11,611 nt of DNA from JBDKTK01 sp039680225 (lineage in GTDB: Bacteria > Desulfobacterota > Syntrophia > Syntrophales > UBA4778). Under the pieces are notes generated by a model. That model was not told the origin of the DNA, searched no databases, and saw only the letters and a list, made by a program, of their open reading frames with translations. The stretch lies in the NCBI GenBank assembly GCA_039680225.1, contig JBDKTK010000447.1:1-11611 (forward strand). The letters run 5' to 3'. Below, piece by piece: positions 1-8,000 of this stretch. Positions within the stretch are counted from its first letter, which is position 1. Each line of letters opens with the position of its first letter. Made by a program: the position numbers and the translations under genes.

Positions 1-484
1 CCTTCAGCTCCCTTGGTATCGGGGGAAATTTTTCCAGGCGGATTTCCGGCCCGGAAATAACTATTTCCCTCGTGTTTTCATCTAAATGCCTGAAGAAAAT
101 CCAGATCCCGTAATCGGGGACGAGCTGCTCGACCTTCTCGGCCCATTCAATGACGATCACCCCCGGGCCATAGAAATAATCCTCGTACCCGATCTCCTCT
201 ATATCGCGGGGCCCCGACAGCCTGTATACGTCCAGGTGAAAGAGCCTGACCCTTCCCGGGTATTCGTTCAGCAATGTAAAGGTGGGACTTGTTACATTAT
301 AACCGGCAAGTACGTCAAGCCCCTTTGCAAGGCCCTGGGTAAAACATGTTTTTCCGGAGCCGAGGTCCCCGGAAAGGGCAAGGATGTCGCCTTTTTTCAG
401 ACAGCGCCCGATGAGTTCGCCCAGCCGGAACGTCGCTCCCGGGCCGGATGAAACCGTCCGGATTTGCTTTTTTGCTGCCGTCAT
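1..484 (-). CDS. tsaE: tRNA threonylcarbamoyladenosine biosynthesis ATPase TsaE (3' end cut by window edge)
   Basis: TsaE is the ATPase that drives the TsaB-TsaD complex making N6-threonylcarbamoyladenosine at A37 of ANN-decoding tRNAs in the cytoplasm. The frame runs from ATG at 484 to the left edge without a stop, giving 161 visible residues, about the usual family length, so only the extreme C-terminus is missing. Visible motifs are the Walker A GDLGSGKT (39-46), SPTF (66-69), HLDVYR (83-88) and IEWAEK (112-117), the standard TsaE set. The start lies one base after the folP stop. A GAGG-like ribosome site sits inside the folP end about 9 nt upstream, so the two genes are probably translationally coupled. 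tsaB often follows tsaE and may lie just outside the window (inference). Identification is firm. Confidence 0.95.
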   Translation of the reverse strand, partial: MTAAKKQIRTVSSGPGATFRLGELIGRCLKKGDILALSGDLGSGKTCFTQGLAKGLDVLAGYNVTSPTFTLLNEYPGRVRLFHLDVYRLSGPRDIEEIGYEDYFYGPGVIVIEWAEKVEQLVPDYGIWIFFRHLDENTREIVISGPEIRLEKFPPIPRELK

Positions 485-485
485 A

Positions 486-1691
486 TCAGGCCCTCAGGAC
501 CGCATCGGCCATCATGGCCGTTTTTTTCATGAAACTGACGTCGTGCACCCTTATTATGTTCGCCCCGTTCAGGACCGCGGCGGTCACGGCTGCGGCTCCC
601 CCCTCCAACCTGACGGAATCCTCCGCTCCGGTAACTTTTCCTGTAAAGGCCTTGCGGGAAACGCCGATAAGCAAGGGTTTCCCAAGTATCTTGAATTCGC
701 GCAGGTGCTTCAATAATTTCAAATTGTCTTCCAGGGATTTGCCGAACCCGAATCCCGGGTCGATAATTATGTTGTCGGGATCAATCCCGTCCGCAACTGC
801 CGCCCGGACTCTCTCCCGCAGGAAAGAGACGATTTCGCCCCGCAACGAAACGTAAGACAGGTCGCCCTTCTGCATAGTCTCGGGCTCGCCCCGCATATGC
901 ATGAGGACAACGGGCGCCCCCAGTCCGGCGGCGGTGCGCGCCATTTCCGGATCGAAGCGCAGCGCGCTTACGTCATTGATGATCTCGGCGCCGGCCCGGA
1001 CTGCGTGCCCGGCGACCTCCGCTTTCATGGTGTCGACGGATACGGGGATGGAAATCCTTCCCGCGAGCTTTTCCAGCACGGGGATGACCCTGTCGAGTTC
1101 TTCCTCCACCTGGATTCGCGCGGACCCCGGGCGGGTCGATTCGCCGCCGATATCCAGGATATCGGCCCCCTCGTCCTCCATCCTCAAGGCCCTTTCGACC
1201 GCCGCTTCCGGCAGGTTAAAGCGTCCGCCGTCGGAAAATGAATTGGGGGTTACATTGAGAATGCCCATGACCAGGGTGCGTTCCCCGATTGTGATCAGGC
1301 GGCGCGGAGTCCTGATCTGGAAGTTCTCTTTGTCGAGGTTTGCGAGGGCTGTCCTGATATTTTTTGAGATTTCTTTGAGGCCGAAAGGCTGGGATGAAAG
1401 TTTTTCAGTGAGCTTTAAGATCTGCTTGCGCGTGCCGATTACAAGGGCATCGGTGGATTCTATTGTGCAGGAAACGGAACCCCTGGCCACGGCAACGTCG
1501 CCGCCCATGGATAACATCTCCTGCTTCAGTATATTGGCCGCCCTGCATTCGATCTTTTCGAGAAGGAAATTTAAATGGGACATTTTGGGCGTCATCGATT
1601 CAACGCCGTACGGGTCCGCCCCGATCCGCTGCAGTTCCTTGACGGCCTCCTGGGGAGAAGCCAGGAACAATATTCTCGGCTCACTGTTCAA
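486..1691 (-). CDS. folP: Dihydropteroate synthase with N-terminal extension
   Basis: This enzyme condenses 6-hydroxymethyl-7,8-dihydropterin diphosphate with p-aminobenzoate to give 7,8-dihydropteroate in folate synthesis. The C-terminal TIM-barrel domain shows all the pterin and pABA motifs: LNVTPNSFSDGG (145-156), DIGGESTRPG (180-189), SVDT (218-221), INDVS (238-242), MHMRG (264-268), DPGFGFGKS (311-319), GVSRK (343-347) and RVHDV (381-385). About 130 residues precede it, absent from the roughly 280-residue E. coli enzyme; similar long forms occur in anaerobic Firmicutes and deltaproteobacteria. The frame is open from a GTG at 1736, but that codon lies inside a perfect hairpin. I chose TTG at 1691, which has GGCGG 8 nt upstream and lies just before the PRILFL segment where I expect the domain to begin; TTG at 1700 is also possible. 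Product length is 401 aa from 1691 and 416 aa from 1736. It follows ftsH, a widely conserved order. Confidence 0.94.
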   Translation of the reverse strand: MNSEPRILFLASPQEAVKELQRIGADPYGVESMTPKMSHLNFLLEKIECRAANILKQEMLSMGGDVAVARGSVSCTIESTDALVIGTRKQILKLTEKLSSQPFGLKEISKNIRTALANLDKENFQIRTPRRLITIGERTLVMGILNVTPNSFSDGGRFNLPEAAVERALRMEDEGADILDIGGESTRPGSARIQVEEELDRVIPVLEKLAGRISIPVSVDTMKAEVAGHAVRAGAEIINDVSALRFDPEMARTAAGLGAPVVLMHMRGEPETMQKGDLSYVSLRGEIVSFLRERVRAAVADGIDPDNIIIDPGFGFGKSLEDNLKLLKHLREFKILGKPLLIGVSRKAFTGKVTGAEDSVRLEGGAAAVTAAVLNGANIIRVHDVSFMKKTAMMADAVLRA

Positions 1692-1707
1692 ATGATGCAA
1701 CCGCCGG

Positions 1708-1738
1708 ATAAAATTAAGGTGCGCCGGGAGGCGCACCT
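1708..1738 (-). terminator. Hairpin plus U-rich run between ftsH and folP
   Basis: A perfect 9-bp inverted repeat (arms 1730-1738 and 1717-1725) encloses a 4-nt loop. Read on the minus strand it is followed by UAAUUUUAU. This has the form of an intrinsic terminator 31 nt after the ftsH stop. The U run is interrupted, so readthrough into folP is likely. It could instead be an mRNA-stabilising or attenuating hairpin within a continuous ftsH-folP transcript. Confidence 0.6.
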
Positions 1739-1769
1739 GTTTAATATTTCAAGTTTTCGTTCAACAGAA

Positions 1770-3611
1770 TTACACTGACTGGCCTTCAACAATCTTCTCC
1801 GGCTGAGTTTCCGGGTTTAATGCGGGAGACACCCCGATAATGGCGTCAAGCTCTTCCGCGGAAAGCACTTCCTTTTCCAGGAGCTCGTTTGCGAGCCGGT
1901 GCAGGGTTTCCAGGTTCGAGAAAAGCAGGCCCTTGGCCTTTTCGTAGTTCTCCGAAACTATCGTGGCAACTTCGCGGTCGATCTTTTCCGCGGTCTCTTC
2001 GCTGTAATCCTTGTGCTGGGCAAATTCCCTCCCGAGAAATATCTGCTCCTCTTTTTTCCCGTAACTCAGAGGGCCCATTTGCTCGCTCATGCCCCATTCG
2101 CATACCATCTTTCGCGCGAGGTCAGTCGCGCGCTCGATGTCGTTTCCCGAACCGGTAGTATAATCCTTAAGGACAATCTCCTCCGCGGCGCGTCCGCCCA
2201 GGAGGATTGCGATATTGTTCATGAGATACACCCGCGGATAGGTATGCATCTCGTTCTGGGGCAGTTGCTGGGTGAGGCCGAGGGCCCGTCCGCGCGGGAT
2301 AATGGTTATCTTGTGAATGGGATCTGTCCCCGGAATGAGCTTCGCCACGAGGGCATGGCCGGACTCGTGAAAAGCGGTTATCTTCTTTTCCTGGTCGCTG
2401 ATCACCATGCTCTTGCGCTCGCTGCCCATCAGGACTTTGTCCTTCGCAAACTCGAAATCGAGCATGGTCACCGAATCGCGGTTTTCCCGCGCAGCGGAAA
2501 GGGCCGCTTCGTTGACCAGGTTCTCGATGTCCGCACCGGAGAATCCGGGGGTCCCCCGGGCCAGCACGGAGAAATTCACATCCTTTGACAGCGGAGTCTT
2601 TTTGGCATGCACGTCAAATATCTTCTCCCTGCCCTTGACATCCGGGAGCGGGACCACAACCTGCCTGTCAAAGCGTCCCGGCCGCAACAGGGCCGGGTCA
2701 AGGACGTCCGGCCTGTTTGTTGCCGAAACGAGAATGACTCCGTCATTCGATTCAAAACCGTCCATTTCCACAAGGAGCTGGTTCAATGTCTGCTCCCGCT
2801 CGTCATGGCCGCCGCCGAGGCCTGCGCCCCTGTGCCGTCCGACGGCATCGATCTCGTCAATGAAGATTATGCAGGGAGCGTTGCGCTTTCCCTGGTTGAA
2901 CAGGTCCCTCACACGGGAGGCGCCGACGCCGACGAACATTTCCACGAAGTCCGATCCGCTGATGCTGAAAAAGGCCACGTTGGCCTCTCCGGCAATGGCC
3001 CGCGCCAGCAGCGTCTTGCCGGTCCCGGGCGCGCCCACGAGGAGGACGCCCTTGGGGATCCTTCCGCCGAGGCGGGTGAACTTCTTCGGGTCTTTCAGGA
3101 ATTCCACGATCTCCTTGAGCTCGGCCTTCGCCTCCTCAATCCCGGCCACGTCCTCAAATGTCACTTTCTTGGTCTTGTCGCTCATCAGCCGGGCGCGGCT
3201 TTTCCCGAACGACATGGCTTTCCCGCCGCCCGCCTGCATCTGCCGCATGAAAAAGATCCACACCCCGATCAGCAGCAGCGTCGGGAACCAGGACACCAGG
3301 ACCGTCATGTACCACGGCGATTCCTCTGAAGGCTTCGCCGCGATTTTCACACCCTTTTGCTGGAGTTTGGGGACCAGTCCGGATTCCTTCGGGGCGTAAG
3401 TCTTGAATGTCTTGCCGTTGACCAGGCTGCCGTACACGTTTTCCCCTTGAATGGTGACCTCGGCCACCTGCCCCTTGTCCACCTGCTCGATGAAATCGCT
3501 GAAAATTATCTCTTCCCTGCCCGTGCGCGGCTGGTTGAAAAGGTGATAAAGAAGGATGAAGATCAAACATATCACCAACCACAGGGCAATATTTTTCTGT
3601 AATGCGCTCAA
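1770..3611 (-). CDS. ftsH: ATP-dependent zinc metalloprotease FtsH
   Basis: FtsH is a membrane-anchored hexameric AAA+ protease that degrades unassembled membrane proteins and regulatory proteins. With the start chosen here (613 aa) there is a first membrane segment at about 7-25, an extracytoplasmic domain, and a second membrane segment at about 101-121. The AAA domain follows, with Walker A GAPGTGKT (193-200), pore loop MFVGVG (225-230), Walker B with D252/E253, and second-region-of-homology arginines R310 and R313. The protease domain has the zinc site HESGH (415-419) and third ligand D491 in GNDIERAT. The frame is open from TTG 3644. I prefer TTG 3611 because it has AGGAG 6 nt upstream and gives the family-typical start SALQKNIALWLVI. 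Order tilS-ftsH-folP is common in bacteria. Length is normal and nothing appears broken. Confidence 0.97.
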   Translation of the reverse strand: MSALQKNIALWLVICLIFILLYHLFNQPRTGREEIIFSDFIEQVDKGQVAEVTIQGENVYGSLVNGKTFKTYAPKESGLVPKLQQKGVKIAAKPSEESPWYMTVLVSWFPTLLLIGVWIFFMRQMQAGGGKAMSFGKSRARLMSDKTKKVTFEDVAGIEEAKAELKEIVEFLKDPKKFTRLGGRIPKGVLLVGAPGTGKTLLARAIAGEANVAFFSISGSDFVEMFVGVGASRVRDLFNQGKRNAPCIIFIDEIDAVGRHRGAGLGGGHDEREQTLNQLLVEMDGFESNDGVILVSATNRPDVLDPALLRPGRFDRQVVVPLPDVKGREKIFDVHAKKTPLSKDVNFSVLARGTPGFSGADIENLVNEAALSAARENRDSVTMLDFEFAKDKVLMGSERKSMVISDQEKKITAFHESGHALVAKLIPGTDPIHKITIIPRGRALGLTQQLPQNEMHTYPRVYLMNNIAILLGGRAAEEIVLKDYTTGSGNDIERATDLARKMVCEWGMSEQMGPLSYGKKEEQIFLGREFAQHKDYSEETAEKIDREVATIVSENYEKAKGLLFSNLETLHRLANELLEKEVLSAEELDAIIGVSPALNPETQPEKIVEGQSV

Positions 3612-3617
3612 ATTGTT

Positions 3618-3622
3618 CTCCT
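3618..3622 (-). promoter_or_regulatory. ribosome binding site deciding the ftsH start
   Basis: AGGAG on the minus strand, 6 nt before TTG at 3611. The upstream in-frame TTG at 3644 has no comparable site, so this supports the shorter FtsH. Confidence 0.75.
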
Positions 3623-3664
3623 GTCTCTTTCCCGCCTTCTTCAAAGGCTGAAAATATCCGATGA

Positions 3665-3693
3665 TTTATATCCTATACGCGAAAATATATCAA
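3665..3693 (-). promoter_or_regulatory. Sigma70-type promoter for ftsH
   Basis: Read on the minus strand, TTGATA (3693-3688, 5/6 to consensus) is followed by a 17-nt spacer and TATAAA (3670-3665, 5/6). The predicted start is near 3658, giving an untranslated leader of about 47 nt before the TTG at 3611. The -35 box overlaps the tilS stop codon. The fit is good and the position sensible, giving ftsH expression independent of the upstream operon. It is predicted only from sequence. Confidence 0.6.
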
Positions 3694-5069
3694 ATTTTTT
3701 CTACACTTAGTACGTCTGAGGTCTCCCGCGCAAGCCTCATCCTTTCGCTCCTGACTACACCGGGGACCCACAGGACCGATTCTGCGTCCGCGAGGACCGG
3801 GATGGCCCTCCGGCGGGCGCGTGGCACTTTCCTGTCTGTGAACACATCCTGCAATTTCTTATGCCCTGCCATGCCGAAAGGCTGGATGCGGTCGCCCGGC
3901 CTCATGTTCCTGAAGACCAGCGGCGGGACGACATTGCGGTAATCCATGAACGCCTTCCATTCTCCGTCGGTGCCGCCAGCAAGTCTGACGTTTGAAACTT
4001 CAACCAGGGCGAACCTGAATTCCATGCCGGTTTCTTTCACGCTCAGGACCCCCGGGACATCTATTACGTATTGATAGTCCGGGCCTTTCTTTTCAGCAGC
4101 CTCCAGGCGGCCTATAATCACGTATTCATATTCCCGCCGGACAGTAATCCTGTACGGCAGGGAAACAGAAGCCCCGGGATCATCGCCGTTGATTATATCC
4201 ATGGCCGCGGCAATATGTTCATGCGAAATGCCGCCCTGCACCGGGGAGAGTTCTTCCAGGGCCGCTTTGAGGACGCGATGCCGGATCGCGGGATCATAGC
4301 GCCGCAACTCTTCTAATTTAATCCCTGGCTGGAGACGGTCAAGGGCTTCACGGGCGATCTTGTCGAGGAAGCTGTTTTCCATCCGGGCAATGCCGGCAAG
4401 CCTCCCCAGGGCTGCCGTTACCGCGGGATTGTATTTATCCCTGATTTCGGGTATCAGGCTGTTGCGGATGCTGTTGCGCCGGAAGGAATCGTCGAGGTTG
4501 GAGCTGTCGCTGCGGAAAGGAATTTTCCTTTCCTGCAGGAACCCGATAATTTCCGCCCTTGTGATTTCAAGAAGGGGACGGATATAAAATTCCCGGACAG
4601 GATCAATGCCCTTGAGGCCGTCGATCCCGGCGCCCCTGATAACGTTCATGAGGACCGTTTCTGCCTGGTCGTCGAGATTGTGCCCGAGGGCGATTTTAGT
4701 GAATCCCCCGTCCCTCATGAGAGACAGCAGAAATTCATAGCGGCTCTGCCTGCAGATTTCCTCGAGCGAACCTTTCCGCTTCTGCGCGATTTCCCTGATC
4801 CGGGCGGAACCCGTCCTCAATTCCACGCCGAGCCGACGGCACAGTTCCTCGACAAAATGCTGGTCTTCATCGGATTCGGCCCCTCTCAGGTTGTGATTGA
4901 AATGGGCGGCCAGCAACTGGAGATTGTAACCGGAAGAAAGGTCCAAAAGGCAGTGAAGCAGGCAAACCGAATCGGCCCCCCCCGAAACGGCCACAATTAC
5001 CCGGTCCGCGGGCCGCAGCATGGAAAACCTCTGAACGGTTTTCCCGATCTTTTTTAAAATGTTTTCCAC
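3690..5069 (-). CDS. tilS: tRNA(Ile)-lysidine synthase TilS
   Basis: TilS uses ATP to attach lysine to C34 of the CAU-anticodon tRNA-Ile, changing its identity from Met to Ile and its codon to AUA; it is essential in most bacteria. The 459-aa product is a full-length, long-form TilS. It has the PP-loop SGGADS (29-34), the LRGAESDEDQ segment (61-70), and GHNLDDQAET (129-138) in the N-terminal adenylation domain. A middle tRNA-binding region follows, then a C-terminal TilS domain beginning around 370 with RPGDRIQPFG (390-399) and LWVPGVVRSERM (433-444). The start is GTG at 5069; only 7 nt separate it from the upstream activase stop, and AGG lies about 10 nt before it at the end of that gene. 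It probably belongs to the HAD-activase-tilS transcript. Identification is firm. Confidence 0.96.
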   Translation of the reverse strand: MENILKKIGKTVQRFSMLRPADRVIVAVSGGADSVCLLHCLLDLSSGYNLQLLAAHFNHNLRGAESDEDQHFVEELCRRLGVELRTGSARIREIAQKRKGSLEEICRQSRYEFLLSLMRDGGFTKIALGHNLDDQAETVLMNVIRGAGIDGLKGIDPVREFYIRPLLEITRAEIIGFLQERKIPFRSDSSNLDDSFRRNSIRNSLIPEIRDKYNPAVTAALGRLAGIARMENSFLDKIAREALDRLQPGIKLEELRRYDPAIRHRVLKAALEELSPVQGGISHEHIAAAMDIINGDDPGASVSLPYRITVRREYEYVIIGRLEAAEKKGPDYQYVIDVPGVLSVKETGMEFRFALVEVSNVRLAGGTDGEWKAFMDYRNVVPPLVFRNMRPGDRIQPFGMAGHKKLQDVFTDRKVPRARRRAIPVLADAESVLWVPGVVRSERMRLARETSDVLSVEKI

Positions 5070-5076
5070 CTATTTT

Positions 5077-8000
5077 TTACCTGCCCGACATCTCCCTGTG
5101 GAACCTCCAGGCCTGCAGCATGAATGCCTCCAGCTTGGCGGTGATGATCTGGGGAAAGGGGTTGCCGTCGCTCTCAATACACAGGAAGGGCAGTTCCTCA
5201 TACCTGTCCAGGATGGGTTTCATGTTCCTTTTAGCCGTCCCCGAAGCTATTTTGCCTTCCCGGTTCATTTCCCTGGACAATATCGCTTCCGATATCCTGT
5301 TGGGCATGCAGCCGAAGGGCCCGATCGAAACCACCCCGCAGAACGGGTCGAGCACTTCCGTTATGCCGGCGCCGACGGTGAGAATTGCCTCGCCCTTCAG
5401 CTCGGGGCTGATAACGTGGCCGACATGGTCCAGCAGATGATTTATTCTATCCGACTTCGCATGCACAAGTCCCGATTTTTTCCATAAATCCTTTATTTTC
5501 TTCTCATATTTCCGGAGAAAATAGGACCGGTAAAGAAGGGCAAGCCTTTTTTTCAGGTCCGGGTATCCGTCCTTTAATGTCTGTTCATAGCACCAGTCGG
5601 TGTAATAAACCCATTCGGAGACCCCGGAGACTTTGGCGGCAATGCCCTCCCGGGCAAGCTCCTCGACGATGTAGCGGCGGGAAAGGCCGTCGTTGCGGAC
5701 GTAAATTTCCCCGGTAAGCAGGACAACCGGGGTATCTGCCAGGGTCCTCTTCAATTCTATGCGCCTCAGGCCTGAAACGACGCTCTCCAGCGCCGGCATG
5801 AGGCGATCGTAATCCTTTTCCATGGTTTCCAGGACCCTGTCCCATTGCCTGCGGAACTCCAGCATGGCGCCTTCGCGGTCCGCGGCGCTCGCCATGAGGA
5901 AAGACCGGACGTCCTGCATGGTATCGGACAGGACAATCCCCGTCCACAGTTTAAGGATCGCGTCCTTGCCCTTGAAGCCGGTGTAGCTGTCATCGGAGCT
6001 TATGGACATCAGGGTCGTGTCCTCGATGCCGTGCTTTTCGATGAGGCCCCTGAGGAAAACCGAATACTGGCCGAAACGGCAGGGACCGCCCGCCGTAGTC
6101 ATGAAATAGACGAGCAGTTCGTCGGGATCGGCCCTTTCCTGCAGGTACTTGAGAAGGCTGCCCGTGGTGAGGAGCAGCGGGAGGCATTCCTTGCAACTCG
6201 TGTTGCCCCTCCCCAGTTTCAGGACTTCCTCGTCCGGCGCCGGCAGGGCGGTCGCCTTTACGCCCATGCCCCGGAAGATTGCAGCCGCAGCCTGGTTGAG
6301 AAGGTCCCCCATCGACGGGAAAACGACGTGCACCCGGGGATCGCTCAGGGGATAGGGCGTTCCACGGGAATCCACGATGACGTCCCGGGCCGGGTCGTAA
6401 TGAGTTTTCAGGGGCCGGGGCGCCGCTCTTTCCGGAAGCGCACCCGCATCCTGCAGGTGCAGGTAATTGCGGATTATATCAATGAACGCCTCGATCCTGG
6501 TTTCCAGCCCCGCATCGGCCACATGGCTGTCGAGTTCCAGGACCAGCATGGGTTTTCCTCCCATGCGGTCCCGGGCGAAGCCGATGATGAACGAATCAGG
6601 GCCGCAGGAAAAATTGCTGATGTAGCACGCGAACAGCCTGGGGTGCCTGCCGATGAACTCGGCCCCCTGCAGCATCGTTTTGCCCGCCGACCAGTACATG
6701 TCCCTTGCCGCTTCCGGATCGCCGGCCGGCAGGAAATCCACCGGTATCACGGGTATCCCGCGGGTTGCGAATTTCTGCGGGATTCCCATGTGGGCCTCGG
6801 AGACAAAGGCGTTGTAAGGCCTGCCGAGGATGACGACCCCGAAGCCGTCTCCGTCTCTTTCTATCGATTCCAGGTAATCATGCCCGATCTTCAGAGATGC
6901 GGCAAAAAAGTCCTCCTGCGCGGATACGGCCCCCCGGTAAGCCTGCCGCGCCCTCTCCCGCGGATACCCAAGCCTTCGGGCAATATCGATGAACTGCTCT
7001 TCCGGTCCGTCCAGCCCCCGGGAAAAGTCAACGGCAGGGGAAAAGATCCTGCGGGTTTTCCTGAGTCCCGCATAATGCGCGTTGTCCTTGAATGCCGCCT
7101 GCAGATAATAGGGCTCCGCCTGGGAAACGGGACAGGCGCTGGTCGCCTCCGGGCAGTCCCTGACGGCAACGCCCTTCACCTGGGGCAGAAAAATCGCATC
7201 CGGTTTTTTCCCGAGCAGGTCATGGAAGAAGCCATGGGATATCTCCGCCGGGTAGCAGAACGCCGCGCCCTTGCGGTCCATGCCTTCCCGGGTTGCGGCG
7301 GAGGGCAGCACGACATTGCAGCCGAGGGCGGAGAAGAATTTATTGTAAAGGGGGAAATAGCTGTTCACAAAAAAGGATTTATTGATGCCGACTGTTTGCC
7401 GCCGGGCATTGAAAACAGCATTGCCGGTGAAAACCATCTGTTCGTGCCGGGCCACGTAATTCAGTTTCCCGGCGTCGATCTCGCGCTCCGCCCGGATGTT
7501 GTACCATTTGTTGCACGCGCCCCCGAAAGGGTAAACCTTTCCCTCAATTACGATCCGGGCAATCTCGCATTTGCGGTCGCACTTTTCCTTCCCTCCGTTG
7601 CAGATGAACGGCTGTTTGTATTCCAGTTCCCTGTCCCGCAAGGCGCGCAGGGAAAAATCGCGTTCCCGGAGGACGCCCGAGTTGATCCGTCTTTTAGTTT
7701 CCAGGGCCACCCCGAAGGCGCCCGTCAGTCCCGGGTCAGGGGGCACGACGATGCGCTTCCCGGTAAGCGAGGCCATCGCCATGGGAACGGCGCGGTTGTA
7801 ACACACGCCCCCCTGCATGAAGATCGTGTTCCCGACGGGCCTGTTGCCCTTGACCCTGTTTAGATAGTTCATGCACACAGAATATACCAGCCCGGCCACG
7901 ACATCCTCCTTTTCAATCCCCTCGTGGAAGGCATTTTTAATGTCGCTGCCGATGAAGGCCGCGCACTGGTCGTTGAAGTTCGGCGGGCGAGTCCCCCGGA

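Noticed and set aside
5845..7863. Long plus-strand open frame (672 codons) opposite the activase gene.
   Set aside because: It is an antisense shadow of a strongly supported gene in GC-rich DNA; its translation is rich in Arg, Gly, Pro and His, and I see no motif or domain in it.
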